This document shows, in pieces, positions 1-13,689 of a stretch of 64,000 bases of DNA. How positions within the stretch are numbered: the stretch's first letter is position 1; every line of letters starts with the position of its first letter. The notes under the pieces are model-generated. The model made no database searches and was not told the origin of the DNA. It was given only the letters and a program-made list of their open reading frames with translations. A program made the position numbers and the translations under genes. The stretch spans positions 70,330-134,329 of the forward strand of contig MNCI01016311.1 in assembly GCA_015680685.1 (NCBI GenBank), given 5' to 3'. Source of the DNA: Gnetum montanum. Its lineage: Eukaryota > Streptophyta > Gnetopsida > Gnetales > Gnetaceae.

Positions 1-1834
1 TTTTGGCTTATCAAAATTACCCTTTTTTCTATCTTGAAATCCACATATTGGATAAGTAGAATGAATGGAGTATAAGTTACCAAAGGGCATACTAAAACCA
101 ATACTATCTACCATGGTAGTGATCTTATCCAATCATGCAACCATTAGTATAAAGGAAAATTTCATGCTCATCATGTTTTTATTTAAGGCTTGAACCTATT
201 TCTTCATAGGGACCATCTGAATAGACACAAAAATTCATAACTAAATTTCTAAAAACAATCAACCCAGCACTCCAATACTAATAACATTGAAGTATGGTCT
301 CTCTGGTTTACTTTAGCCCTTCAAAATCACACCAAATATAGAATTTATGAAGATAATTAAATTTCTAGTAAATAAGAAAACTAGATATTTTTAGTTAATT
401 AAAAATAAGAGTACAATTATAGTAGTTCCAAAACCCACAAAAAATAAGACTCAAAAATATTATAGAGCATGAGACTCTACAACTTCACAAATAATTGACC
501 TTAATGCATGGCACAATTGAACTAGATCTCTCCTACACACAGGATTGAGATCTTAACACATACACAATAGTTACAATGACCAAAACACATACAATTAACC
601 ACAAAGATGCACACCACTCTCATGCAATTTCTATTGCAACTCTCATTATGCCACACATTCTCATGGAAACATGAAAACACAACAATATTTATCAATTACT
701 AAATAAGAAATCTAAGAAAATCTTCCTCATGAACAACTTGGAGATTCTTTACTATTTTCAATTCTTTTCTCATCTATTCAAATTATTTTTCAGCTTAGAA
801 CTACCAACTTGGAACTTTCCTTGGCTGTACAGGATGTTTACAACTAATGAATCATCAATTGGCTATGTCAATGAACATGCATCAATGCATCCCCATCAAC
901 ACATGTGTTGAGGCATCTACACATATGCTTCTATGTAGTGTCTTTCCTCGCCTATGAATATGCAAGCTTCCACCACATATGAGGTATCTTTCAATTATTT
1001 TGTAGCTAGTTTCTTACTATTTAATTTCATGATTTTAGCAAACAATTAGTGAGTGCTTGCAGTGTAAATCTAAATCAGTTGTACAACATCTTATTTGAGT
1101 GGCTTTTTACCTACACACATTCCATGAATGATAATAAGATCAAGATTGATTTATATTCATTGTAGCACTTTGACTTGGAATATATTTACTTTTAATGTAA
1201 TTTATTTTTCATGTATTTAGTTAATATTTACATTCCATGCATGTTAATCAATTGATGGAATGAGTGCAACTAGTTTCAAGCATAAACATGTATTTACTTG
1301 GTAATCCCAGAAGTGTTATTTTTTGGTTTGCCTAGCAGCATAATGCTTGGTAATCCCAGTAGTGGATACATGTGTTCAGGATGTGTACAACAAGCTAGGA
1401 ATGAATACTCATTGCCCTTAGGCTAGTTTAGAATTTATCTTTCTATTATTAATTAGGTTAAATAATTAACTTCTCTATTATTGTTAAGATTAGCATAAGC
1501 CCACAACAACATCAACTATCATATGTCTCACTTTGGACTAAACTATATGTGACAAGCTACCACCAGTCCAAGTGGGAAGATAATGTCATGTGATCAATGC
1601 TTAATAATATAGATGTCACAACTAGTCCCATCCACAAAATTCAATTGAATTGTGAAGGAACATTTGTGATTCATATGATTGAGTGTAGGAGGTATTATTG
1701 CTCATCATTAGTGTCATTGCTAAGGATGGTGCTAGTTATTTAGATTGGTTATATTATAAATGATATATGTAAAAGTATTAAAAATATATCTTTTAGAAAA
1801 TATTAATATTTTAACTCACACATGTTGAAAAAAC
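1..1834. other. AT-rich DNA without recognisable genes
   Basis: I see no coding region with family resemblance, no RNA gene and no array. Short open frames occur only at the frequency expected by chance. The 5' LTR of element III would be expected upstream of here, but no recognisable copy of it lies in this stretch. Confidence 0.6.
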
Positions 1835-3505
1835 ATGTCTTCTTTACAATGGACCAATAATGAATTGTATGATGATAACACTCATAGGATAAATGATAGG
1901 ATCTATACTAAAGAGAATTGGAGTGAAAAACCTCAAGCAGGAACTTTATATGCTCATTTAGACCCTTACTACACTCAAATACTATGTTCAACTAATGTAG
2001 AAAATCCTAGAGATGATGGAACAAGTCCTAGAACAAGGATGGCCTCAAGGCCTAGGACCTTCTCCAAACCTAGAAGAGATAAATCAAGGTATCATGAGGG
2101 GAGATATAGGAGCCATGGTAATTCTCCCAGTTCTCCATATTCCTCTTCCTCTTCAAAATCTAGTTTTGATGAAGATGAATGTACGTATAGAGATAGAGCT
2201 CCACTAAGGGGTTAAGATGAAAATAGAAATAGAATGTAAGGGCATGATGAAAGAAATCAAAGTGAGCATAGACAAAATCAGCACAATTAGATAAATAGAA
2301 ATAGAGATAATCATAATGACATGTTTGATGTTGATGAACCCTTGTTGGCTACTAGGGGTAGGACATAGGTTAGGGAGATAGTTCAAATACCTCAAAGGCA
2401 TCAAAGGGAAATTTGCATAAATGGCCTGATATGAAAAACATTCCTAAATTTAAGGGAGACTATAATTCTTATCCACAACATCATTTGCAAGCCTTCCATG
2501 ATGTTTGTGCCTTGTAAAACATTGAAAATAAGTGGAAAAAGCTTAAGCTCTTTTCTTGGACACTAATAGATGAAGTTGAAAGTTGCTAGAGATCATTGGA
2601 ATCAAATTCAATCCACTGGTGGTCCACAATGCTTGAGCTCTTCAATGAAAAATATGAAACCTATGAGAGAGTGTCCAACCTAAGAAAACAAATCCAAGGA
2701 TGGAAGTAAGAAAAACATGAATCCTTGGATGTGGCCTTGGATAGATACTATTCTCTGCTACATAGATTTCCAAGCCATGATTTATGTCAAAAAGAGCATC
2801 TCTTCCACATCATAGATGGGCTTTGTAATCAAATGAGATAGACCCTTGCGATTTATGCCCAAGGTGGATTATTTGAACTAAAAGCCCATTAGATACAAAA
2901 GCTAGTTGAGTACGTGAAGAAAGAGGAAGGAGATATATGTAAATAAGAGAGTGTAAAGGAATATAACTAGAATCCAACTTTTCAAAAGGACAGGGTCCAT
3001 ATCTATGAAGAGGCATCTCTTAATGAGGTGATTTCACAACAAACCTTGTCAATACAAAAGTCTATCATTGAGCTTGAAGTATGGTTAGATAAGATGTGGG
3101 AGTTGTGGGCCAGTAGTTCAGTTCATTAATATGATCCCTACACCAACCTACAACAAGTTTAAGGAATAAGTGTGTGAGCTAAACGAAGTCTACACAGTAG
3201 TCACTAAAGTAAAAGATAGTCAATGGCTTGAAAATGTGAATAAAAAACCATTCCAAAAATGCATGGAAACATTCAACCCACTTATTAGCTCTTGTCCCAC
3301 CTATAAGATGGAAACTAATAAGTGCTTTTCACTTTGTTTTTACAATTTTTTATCATTTCCTATTTATTTTAACATTTTTCAATTATTAATATGTTTTTCA
3401 TTTCTTGTTATTTTTCTTTTCTTTTTTTATTTTGAGTCATTCCCTTTATGTTTTATGAATGTCTTATATGTTTTTGTTAATAATATTGTTAGAAATGTTG
3501 CATAA
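1835..3505 (+). pseudogene. Decayed gag of a separate Ty3/gypsy family
   Basis: A 126-codon open frame at 1835-2215 is Arg/Ser-rich and basic, with the stretch SSPYSSSSSKSSFDEDE. It is followed by a stop-ridden retrotransposon gag domain (about 2410-2950). Recognisable pieces are WPDMKNIPKFKGDYNSYP, then HLQAFHDVC, then a WWSTMLELFNEKYE block and the helix-rich RRFP/DLCQ region typical of plant gag capsid. At least six in-frame stops are present, several readable as CAG or CAA changed to TAG or TAA. This gag does not match the gag of elements I and II, whose capsid reads TKYDGEGDPNAHL or TKYNGEMDTNAHL, so it is a separate insertion. No protease or pol of the same family follows; the frame stops where repeat R1 begins. 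Confidence 0.6.
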
Positions 3506-3517
3506 GTCAACATTATG

Positions 3518-4620
3518 TGTTGGATTTTTATGCTATGCTATCAAGATGATTGGTTAAATAATTGTGTAAAGTAATGAGACCACCTCATCCATCCCTCCAA
3601 TTCTCTAATTAAAAGGTCTTTATCATGAACACAATATGGTTCTTCTAATATGAAACTCAAAATTAATTAATGATCATGGTATCTTGAAGAAAGAGGAAAA
3701 GACCAAGTGGGAATGATAAAGGGTGTGACCTTAAGGGGATTTTTTGTGTTCTCTTCTTGACTTCCTTCATGTCATTTATGACTCCTCTAGAAATTTATCA
3801 TCATTCCTTCATTGACCAATAAACAAGAAGTTGTGTCTTTGCATGATGTGGTTCTTACATTCATTGAAAAAAAAACACAAAAACACACTTGGAATTCAAA
3901 GCATAGCCCTTTGACATAATAATGGGCTACAAGCACTAGTTATGGGGCTAGAAAGACATGTTATCAATGCCTAAAGAAACCCCTCTAACTAAGGCCCTTC
4001 CTTCCTTCTTCTCTTTAATTCTCTTTTTGGAGTGATGATTGTTCTTTTCTATTGTTGTGAACTCATGATGGTAGGTGAGAAGGAGCACATCAATGTGAGG
4101 TCATTGTTAATGATATGGACTTGGTCTAAAACTTGGATGAATAGGTATGATGATCAATGTAACCACAATTGACATAAGAACATATTACAGACATGGTAAA
4201 ATACCTTACATTTTAATTGCGGCAATCCCTTCTCATCTCATTATTCACCTTACTATTGCATGCAATTATGAGCCTCTTTGTTTTGTATAGTATAGTGCAA
4301 AATCCTAACCAAGGTAGTTGTGTGTTCTTTGGAATACAAACATGATCTACACTTAACTTTTAAGGTGCTCATGGATATCTATAGAAGTGATTATGTAATG
4401 CCATTATGGTAAGAGCTTACATTGGGGAGGACCCACTTGCATAACTTTTGTTAATCATGGCCTTAAACCAAACCTCACATTTTCTAGAACCTCATTGATG
4501 GCTTCTCTATATTTATGCATGCATTTGGGACTACTTCTCATCACTTTCAATTACATTTTCTTATCCTTCTATTAAAATATTCTTCAAATTCAAAATTTCT
4601 TAGCTACCATTAAAACCATT
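3518..4620 (+). repeat. LTR-like repeat R, copy R1
   Basis: This stretch aligns, in reverse complement, with 62906-62341 continued at 28013-27230. Shared landmarks in the same order are GCTATCAAG, a GAGACCAC block, GGGTGTGAC(C/A)T(T/C)AAGGGG and GGAGGACCCACTTG. A TATA-like TATATTTA lies at 4508-4515, in a position comparable to a TATA in the other copy. A start at TGTTGGATTTTTATGC (3518) and an end near ATTACA (about 4620) would give an LTR of about 1.1 kb. It could be a solo LTR, or the 3' LTR of the element that owned the gag just upstream. Boundaries are approximate and I could not identify a target duplication. Confidence 0.45.
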
Positions 4621-4659
4621 ACAGTTGTTGGATCAACTATTGAAAAGAGGGTGTATCTA

Positions 4660-5590
4660 ATACAAATAGATGTTTGAGGCTTCTAGAAAGAAGCATGATA
4701 GACTCTATGAAATAGCCAAGGACTGTGCTAGAGCAACAAAAGAGAATCCATTGTTTCCTAAGTACTTTAATATAGACAACTTTTTCCACTATCACCAACT
4801 GCCTAGTCATGACATAGACATCTACCTTGCACTAAAGGATGACTTGTAGAAGATGATAGATAGGGAAGAGTTGGTTCTAGATGCATCCAATCTTGTCTGA
4901 ACTCAAAACCAATCAATGAAAGTGTACAAAGACCCATTGAACGCTAAGAACACTACATATATCATATCATAATTCAACATAGATGGTAATCAATGATCCT
5001 CAAGAGAATCATCTCTGATTCACATACCTCCTTATGGTCAAAGGGCTTCTTTAGCTCTTGCAAGGTTAAGATCCCCTTTTGTTGTAAGCTTTCATCGCAA
5101 GTATCTCCTAGGAAACCATTTATCATCAAGGCACCCTGGCCCACTATAGCCCAACTAGTCATAGCCTCACAAACTAATAAGACCATCCAACAACCCCCTA
5201 TGATGGCTAATGCTATTGCATCTTCCTCAAAAATTGACAATGAAAAAGCTCCAAACAAGCAAAAGAAGAAGCAAAAGCAAAACCCCAACAATAAGAGTGA
5301 CAAGCAAATGGAGGCACAAAAGGAAGTGGGTACACCAAAGCCCACTCCCATATCAGCTATACCCATGACCTCCTCTGCTCAACCTACTCCAAATAACAAA
5401 ACCACAGGGGAATCCCAAGGCTCATGTCCAAAAGAACAAGAAGAATCCCCAACAATCACAACCTAAGACTAAAGTATGCCTTTTGGGATGCATGAAGGAA
5501 GTGAAGCACAACTGGGGCAACAAGCCTACAACCAATGATAAAACCTTCCTCATTACAATAGATCAGGTTAGATAATCTCTTAAGCAAAAG
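4660..5590 (+). pseudogene. Element III gag C-terminus and linker
   Basis: The reading KHDRLYEIAKDCARATKEN, then FFHYHQLPSHDIDIYLALKDD aligns with element II RHDQFCKLVQ...RFCDYHQRNGHDTDYYFTLK. This is the zinc-knuckle-like Cys/His segment at the end of Tat-type gag; here the first Cys is lost. VYKDPLNAKNTTYIIS follows, matching VYKDPLNTKEAPYVINT in element II. Next comes an open stretch (4993-5466) that includes KPFIIKAPWP and a Lys/Gln-rich linker ending VGTPKPTPISAIPMT, which matches VGTPKPTPLNAMPMT in element II. The N-terminal capsid half is missing. It is part of a gag-protease polyprotein relic with scattered stops. Confidence 0.6.
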
Positions 5591-6450
5591 AACACTACTT
5601 TGAGTTTTTATGACCTAATCATGACCTCTGCCACACATCATGAGGCATTAGTGAATTCGTACTTCTATCTCTATTAGTGAAAATATACCCACTAATGAGG
5701 AATCCATCCATGAAGTAATGATCCATTCCACACCTAGGGAGGGGAAGCAACATCCCTAACATTTTGTGATAGTGAAATTAAGTTTAATCCTCAAAATGGC
5801 AAAATTACTAGGGCTCCTATATTCATAACTATATGAGTAAGGCAATTTAAGGTGTATCAAGTGCATGTAGATGATGGTGCAACTATTAACATCATCTCAT
5901 GCACCATTGTTGAATGATTAGGTTTGATAGAGCAAATACAACAAACATCAATAGTTGCTCTCAAATATTCCAATGAGTCAAGGGTTATTATTAAGGGATC
6001 CATCTCCTTAGATTTTGTGGAAAGGGAGTAATTCCCCATGACTACGAATTTCTTGGTGGTGGGGAGACACCTAGGTTTAACATTATCCTAGAAAGACCTT
6101 GGTTGGCTTAGTTACAAGCTGTGTCTTCTCCCATTCACCAAGAGATTCACCTTCCTCATGAGGGAGGTGAGATCATTATTCATGGTGATAATGTAGTGCC
6201 CCTAGCTTTTAACAATGTGAACATAGAGTAGGGGTCCAAAGTGGAGTTTCAAGAAGAAACTCTTGATCATGAAATCCAACAACCCAAGAGAGAGAAGGAA
6301 ACCAAGAACAACAATGATGGACAGCAAGATGCATCATGGGATACTCTTCCATTTAATATCATTACTGAAGGTGATGGTGAATACAAAATTGTGTAGAGTA
6401 GACATTACTCATTCCCTAATCTTTCAAGAATTAGGAAAAGTCTAGACAAA
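5590..6450 (+). pseudogene. Element III aspartic protease relic
   Basis: The active-site loop reads VHVDDGATINIIS, equivalent to HVDDGAATNVVP in element II and HVDDGAATNVIP in element I. This is the D-x-G loop of retropepsins in the form seen in Ogre/Tat-like elements. Downstream are FPMTTNFLVVG, a degraded LGRPWLA block, then SSPIHQEIHLPHEGGEIIIH and SWDTLPFNIITEGDGEYKI, all collinear with the protease C-terminus of element II. In-frame stops follow the active site and interrupt FVERE. The frame ends at about 6450, followed by boundary repeats and then by the 3' end of the convergent antisense gene. Confidence 0.65.
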
Positions 6451-6730
6451 TGAAGTGCCCCTTAACCATTCTACACCATATCCCTATAACCATATAGTCA
6501 ATAGCCATGTAGCTTAGCTTCTCTTTGCTAATTTGTTATGTTTTTTTATGCATTTTATTTACTATTAATGTAAGTAGCCTAGATTTATTCTATCATTTAT
6601 ATTTTACTTATGAATTACAACCTTTATTTTCGATTACTTTTATGCATAAATCTTTACAAAAAAATCATAAAATTGGAAAAAATAATAAAAACATGAAAAA
6701 TAAAATTTTTACCAAAAATATATATAAAAG

Positions 6731-6915
6731 TCTGAGGACCCACCCTGGCCTAAAACTGGCAAACCTATGGCCTATAGAGGCCTTAAACTAGCATCATAGT
6801 CCACTAAAACTTTAAACTAGCATTGCAATCTACTAAGACTTTAAACTAGCATTACAGTCCAATAAGACTCTGAACTGGCATCGCAGCCTACCATGGCCTT
6901 AAGCTAGTCATAAAT
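6731..6915 (+). repeat. Boundary repeats between protease and antisense gene (element III)
   Basis: Five or so imperfect copies of a unit about 38 bp long have the core CCTTAAACTAGCAT or variants (ACTTTAAACTAGCATTGCA), each next to a GCCTA or GTCCA half-site. The same core, in the same orientation relative to the element, occurs at the corresponding boundary of elements I (38155-38340) and II (55047-55330). Confidence 0.6.
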
Positions 6916-7252
6916 GTACAGCCTATCATACCTTCTCTTTTATTAAACAAAAAAAAATGGCAAGTAACCCTTGCCTATTCATAATATTATAGTTTTCAAC
7001 ATAGCTAACATAGTGATATCCCACATAGATAATTTCAATGCTATCAACAACATATATAGCCAAACCAAAACCAAAAACTTTAAATTTAAAACATCTTAAA
7101 ATAAAATAACATAGCCATGGTGAACATTTTAACATTGTATGACATAAATGTTAAAACTATCAGTAATAAATAATGAAATACCTACAACTCAAGTGTTGGC
7201 AAACATAAGCCATACAATGTCAAACATAAACTAAAATAAATAATAAAAACTA

Positions 7253-10200
7253 TCACATCAAGTATCTGATGGTGCCAAAGGGGACATCTAGAGGAGGAGG
7301 CAGTGGTGCATCATCATGATCATTTCCTACACCACTAGGGCCACCAACTTCATAAACTGCTTGTAAGATAGCAACACACAACTAGTTAGTGACCATAAAT
7401 CATAACATGAACTTTGTAGAACAAATCACATAAATCTAAAACAAAAGTTAAGGCTGAAAAAATGCAAAACATTAAGGTCATCATACCTATGGAGAATCCA
7501 ACTCTTGGGGAAGATGATGAAAGCTAGTCTCCAAACATTGGAGAATCTGGTCTTCTATCATATTGGTCCAATCAATGTCCCCTAAATTGATATCCATGAG
7601 GATGTTGGTTCTATCCACACCCATCCATGATGGTGGCTCCAGTGAGATTGTAGTTGTAGCAATCTCATTTGTAGTGATGGTGATCTACAGAGTAGGAGAC
7701 TCAACCACTATCATAGTTCTTTCAAAGAGGTTGAAAATACTCTCAACCTAAATGCCTTGAATAAACATCTCTCTCTTTTATCATTTGATCATCTCCTTCT
7801 TCAGTCATTTCAAATAGGCATCTCGATCGACCTTATACTTGTGCTTGTGTTCCCTCTCAATCTTACCAAACTTGAGGATCCAAGCACAATAATCTTTCTA
7901 ATCATATGCCTTTTAAGAGATTAAGTCCATCTACATTTTTTGCTCATGCAACTCCTAGGAGAGAGCAATCTTATCATGAATAGTGTGCCAATAGTAGGCC
8001 CATGTGATCTCTTTGGTCCATGAGCCTCCTAAGGTCTCGACTTGGGCATTCATGAAAGCCTTATGCTCCTTGAGATCCTAGATCCTCTCAACTTATCTTT
8101 TATTTTCCTCCTTTAAGGCCATAACATGCTCACATAGGGATTCATTAGACCTTTGAATCTCCCATGAAGCCTTAACACAGAAACCATTAAATTAGTGGGA
8201 ATTTCATAAAGCTTCAAGGGGACATGTATGGTGTTACAAGGAATTTTAGGCAAGGAATCAAATTCCATGTCTTGGCTCGTATCCCATGTGACTGATGGCA
8301 CTAAAACAAAAATAATAATAAACATAAAGTTAATATACAATATAGTTGTAGCATAAAAACATCTCATAGAAAAATGAATAAGGCATAGCAAAACATAGTT
8401 TTTACTGATTTCATGTGCAACTTATTACAACCAACCAAATCTTGTCTAGGACCTCTACCCATGGTTTCATGCAAAACTCAGGTATAGGGGCCTTTGCTGG
8501 TGGCTCAAGAACTACAATAAGCATAACAATTATTGGATAAGTAAGAAATCTAAAATGAAACATAAAATTATAGGCAATAACAAGTAGAGCATAAGTATAC
8601 TTGTGCTCTCCAATTCCTTCTCATAATTAACTTCATCATCATTGGGGATTTTGATTGAAGAGTTCCTAGGTAGTGACCCACTGAATAATCCATTAAGATC
8701 ACCCATATCTTGTTGCAAGAGTGCCTCCTTTGCACATCTCTATTCTTCCTCTATTTCAGCCCTATGTCTTTTCTCTTCCTCTTCAACACACCTATGTGCC
8801 TCTTATTCTTGCCTTTGTTCTTCTTCTGTAGTAGTAGCTTGGACTGCCAAGTTCTATCATTGATCTGTAGCCATAAAGCATTAGATAAATTAATAGGAAT
8901 AGCCATAGAACAAAACATAACCAAAAGCTTAACTAAAAAAGGATAAGAAAACATAGTAGATGTATACCTGTGATGGCCTAGTATATGCATGGGATCTTGA
9001 AGATAATCTTTTTCTTAGAGGGTGGCTCTACTACTAGTGGTGCTTCCTCTGTGGGCCTCTTCAAATTAGCCCTAGTTACTCCAACAGCTTTAGCATAGAA
9101 CTGTTGGACCCTCATGATGTTTTTTGGAAATGTAAGAGGTACCTCCCCCATGCTATCAAGGCATTCACATTGACTAACATAAAGATCCTTTGTGGTCATG
9201 GATAGTGAATCTTCCATATCCTCCAATGGGTTTTGGACCCTCATGATTGGATAAAGATTCTTTATCCAAGGCCTAGAGAGTTGTCATGCATCCTAATGCA
9301 TCCACAATCTACCTCTCTTCACCACCAAAAATTTTGCAAACCTCTTCAAATAGCCTGAAAAAAATGCATGATGCATGTGGACTATTGTGGAATATTCTAC
9401 ACAAATTTTGAGGATTTCCTCTTTGAGGCTCATAGCCAAGGAAGTGGCCTAGTTAAAATGATCCCCTTCATCATAACTTTCCTGAATGTCCATCCCTATG
9501 CAATGCCAATCACCTTCTTTAGTGATAACAATTTAGAGAATACCCTAGATCTAAACAAGGGATAAGATCCTTTTGCATCATGGTTTGTAAAGCTACTGCA
9601 AGTAAGACTGGAGTGGCCCTTGATAGTGCCAAGCCATTCCTCAACCTCTACATAGTGTCCTACCTCTTTCATTACTAAGGTGGCAACTATCACACCACTA
9701 AGAAGAACACCAAATAAGTTATGGAAGGTAGATGTGCTAATGGAAATAGTAATAGATTGGCCTCATACTATGGTATGGAACACTTCGGCTTTTTCATCAA
9801 AAGAGTCAATGATGTTGAGCATCTCTGCAGAAGGGATGACAAGGTTGGGCACCATGAAGATCTCAAGAAAACTTGCATGAGTAATGTTTTCTTGAACATC
9901 TTTAGATGCATTCTTCCTTAACCATTCCTATGCTAGTCCCACCTCACCAAACTTTAGCATGAGGTTCTCCATAGAATGTCTAGTGAGGGGTATGATAACA
10001 TCTACTAAAGTGGAAGGCCCTATAAGAAAAAGACAAGTGCTTGGCATTAATACAACTATGTTTTAGCCATAAAAATTAATTAATTAATTAAATCCTAAGT
10101 AATTGTAAAACCTTTAGCATAACAACATACCTAATTTCTCACTCTTCTTTTCCTTGCTTGAAGAACCTTGTGTAGAGGTCCTAGTAGTAATACCCATATC

Positions 10201-12690
10201 TTTGATATCCTTAGGGAACACCCACAAATTGTGTGCTATTTTAGGAGCCACACACATCTTGTAAATAGGGTCAAATCTAGTTGGATATTCATCAAAATCC
10301 CCTCTTAGCTATTCAAAAACAACATGTCTAATCTTAGGGCCTTTGGTGAATTCATTCAATGCAATGTGGGCTACCACCAATGTTTGATCATTATTGGTCA
10401 AACCTTGATCATTGACCCCATACCTACAAGATATGTATAAAACCAACAATTTAAAAGAGAGAAGATTAAACTAGATTAAATCAAAATATTGAAACTTATA
10501 ATAGTCATGCTTACCCCTATAGTTAGTAAATAGTTCCTGGAGGATTCTAGACAAAGAGTGGACTCTTTGCACCACCATCAAATTATTATTCATGTTGTAT
10601 CATGAATACTCTATCATGCTCTAGATATTTGGAAGGTACCATGGACTAATGAAATGAACTAACTATCATGCTACTTATGTCTCTGATCCATCAATTTTAA
10701 ACCAAGAGATCAAGCATGTAGACCTAGGTAGCAAAGTCTCCATGATGATTGCAACCACCACCTTAGATAAGTGTGACCACATCATCATACTAAAGTGTTG
10801 GAGAAGGTAGGAAAGGAAATCCCTTGCCCCTAGGTGTACCCATGCTGACATCTTCTCCAAGGCCTAAGTCAAGAAGAGGGGTGTGGTCCGTAGGTTGACC
10901 AAGGTAGCAAAGAATGCCAACCAACTCAACCACAATGAGCACTAGCTTAAGAAGGATCCTATAGGGGGAAAAGTGCAAAACAACAACATTAGCATAATGT
11001 TTTTCACACAGAATTTCTTAACAAATTTTACACATCATAGTTAGCCTCCATAAAAATCTCTAGGGTGTTGGTTTAAATTTTCTTAAGAAAATTCACAAAA
11101 AAATAAATATATTATTGCAACCTCTCCTAGACTTGATAGCCAAAATTATCATAACAAAAATATCACAACCAAAATTATGCCTTACCACAAAACATGCATT
11201 TAGCAAAAAGCATCAAAACATTTAAGAAAAAAGAAGCAACCATAATAGACATAAATAAAAAAACTTACTAAAAATAGAAAAAATATTTTTTCTTTAAAAA
11301 TACACAAAAAAAAAACAAAATTTACAACTATAATGCTCAAGAGCATGAAGGTTGACAATTGCAATTATGACAACCACATCCATCCTCAAAGGGATAAAGT
11401 GCTACAGCCAAATTTAGAGCAATTAACATAGCCTCACTGTAAAATTCATAAAAAATTCATCTTAGCCTTGATTTCAGTGATTCCACCATAGGAGGAACCT
11501 AGAAATCATGAAATTTCTAGCCATGACTATTGCAACTAAAAAACATGTAACCATTCTTGTACAAAACATAGCCAAGAATAAAAAAACCATAGCCGTCACC
11601 ATCAACCCCGATTGGCACAAGGTTGGCAAAACTTCAATAAAAATTTATTTGCCCTCCAAATGGAATGATTCCACAACAATTTGAAAGCTTGAATAGATTA
11701 CAATGCATCCATACTAAATTAAAATTCAAAATCCTAGCACTTCTTTAAGAAAAAAATTATTAATGTTGATGAAAATCTAAAAAATGGCACAAACCCCTAC
11801 TTGCACAACTAATCTAAAATAGCCATAACAGGATTAATACAACTCCAAATTAAACAAGACTACAACCATTTCAAAGGTTAAATATAACACTAAAAACAAA
11901 AAATATTAAATTTTACAAAGCTTAAGCATTTTTCTAATAGAAAATACACAACATAACTTGCTTTTTTGAACTAAAAAAGCATAAAAAAACCACAAATTTG
12001 ACATTATAAAAACATTAAATTTTACAAAACTTAAAGCCATTTTTCTAAGAAAAATACACAACATAACTTGCTTTTTTGAACCAAAAAAGCAATATAAAAC
12101 ACAAATTGGACATTATATAGCCATAGATTATAGCCAAAATAGCCAAACCAACATCAACCCATTACAAAACGCATCAAAATTAAGGGGGTAGGATGACATT
12201 AGAATTTAATGTTAATGAATCCATACCCCTAGATCTAGGAAAAATAGCCTCAACATGAGACTTTTAGAAAAAGAACTTGAAAAGCCAAGCCTAATTTCAA
12301 AAATGTTATTTACCAAGGAAAAAATAGCAAAATAACTCTAGATCCGCATGATAATGGCCAAAATATGACTTGGGATTTCACTAAAATTCAATTTTATCAA
12401 CTCCTTTTCACTAGATCTAAGAAAAATGGCCTATTTCTACCAAGAAAAAAAATCAAAAATAGTTACAACACCATGAAAAAGGAAAAGAATGGCCTACCTT
12501 TGACCTAATGAGGTCCCCACATAAAAATGGCCTTAGGAAACGTTGAGATCCTTTTATCAGCCTCATTTGATGCTTGGATTTGTGGATTCTCAACGCTAGC
12601 CAAAAGGGAGAGGGGAAGATTCAAAGTTGAGATTTGACAAGACCAACTACAACAATGGATGTGAAGGCTTTCATCCATTACGTTGAATAA
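7253..12690 (-). pseudogene. Element III antisense gene (HAD-like, plant-transposon-type domain, coiled coil)
   Basis: This is a decayed copy of the antisense gene that is clearest in element II (50246-54766). Homologous blocks, in gene order on the minus strand, are as follows. At 10980-10560 is the HAD-like part, with VVELVGILCYL, then RDFLSYLLQHFSMMMWSHL and NPPGTIY. At about 9990-8970 comes VEEWLGTIKG, then SYPLFRSRVFSKLLSLKKV, ending KKKIIFKIP before a GTATAC donor. At about 8870-8530 is a Glu-rich linker. At about 8400-7500 is the coiled-coil-like region, ending REMFIQGI and INLGDIDWTNM. At 7372-7253 is a last exon starting VYEVGGPSGVGNDHDDAP. A Lys/Arg-rich first exon ending at a GTAGGC donor near 12510 is possible but weak. 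The copy has many stops and at least one frameshift, inside the HAD part near 10860. Confidence 0.6.
11903..12120. repeat. Imperfect tandem duplication of about 110 bp
   Basis: Two adjacent copies contain ATTAAATTTTACAAA, then TTTTTCTAA, ACACAACATAACTTGC and TTTTTTGAAC(T/C)AAAAAAGC in the same order. The tract is AT-rich and lies upstream of the HAD-like exon of the element III antisense gene, probably in its first intron. Confidence 0.7.
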
Positions 12691-13300
12691 TAGAATGATG
12701 ATTTGTGATGAGTTTGCACAAGTTTTGCAATTAAAAATCCATAAAACATAGCGTTTCCACCCCAAACCCCTACTTGCTAATTCTATGTATGGCAACTCCA
12801 CATACATTGAAGTCTTGGTAGGGGTAGGGGCTGGAAATTATCCTCCATGCCAAGAGTGAAAGGGGGGAAATAGAAACTACCTTTGTTTTTTCTTAATTTT
12901 TTATTTTTTAAATTTGTAAAACCATGGACCCCACCTTGCACCCTCACACATTCTACTTTTTGGTATAGTAACCATGTCAACAATGGGCGTTTAACTCCTT
13001 TAACACATAGAACCATACCCAAGCCTTAAACCCCATGCATCCACATTGGGGGTACCATACTCAACATGGATGCATACCTTCCATCTTTCAAGACCATAAA
13101 AAGCTAACTTTCTTACCATTTTTAGCAATTTCAACTTGCACCATTCATACCCCCCACTAAAAATCATACCCAAATTTGACCCCCAAAAGGGGCCCAGACA
13201 ACTAAGAGCATATCCAATCACTCTCGATCACCCCTAAACCTTGGAAAACCTAATTTAAAGTGGTCAAAACCTTTTAATTTGGTGGTTCCACACTAGGGAA

Positions 13301-13386
13301 AGGTCTCATCTATGCTAAGTACCTTGACCCTAGCATGGATGAAAGGTCTCATCTATGCTAAGTACCTTGACCCTAGCATGGATGAA
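13301..13386. repeat. Perfect 43-bp tandem duplication
   Basis: Two adjacent identical 43-bp copies begin AGGTCTCATCTATGC and end TAGCATGGATGAA. Their identity, in a region where everything else is decayed, points to a recent slippage or an assembly duplication. Confidence 0.85.
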
Positions 13387-13689
13387 TGGGAACTGCCACA
13401 AAATTCCATAAATAGACCACTCGGTAATCATGTTTGATCTTTATACTCTTGTATAGCCTCCAATAGACTATCTCTTGCATTCAAAAAAGCCAACTTGCAA
13501 CTTTGTATCATACCCCATGTTGGTGAATCCCCCTCCATGCCATCTAGTGTGGGGCCAACATGGGGGTTTAAGGAGGTATAACATAAAAATCCTCTTCCCC
13601 AACCTCTAGTGACCATAGTTCTTACATTGAAAGCCTTGCTTCCCCTTTTTGACCTTTGGTAGTCAATAACCCCCTTTGGTTCTTACCCC

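Noticed and set aside
3170-3505. 111-codon open frame with hydrophobic tail
   Set aside because: The Phe/Leu run comes from a T-rich tract; the first half overlaps the gag relic out of frame.
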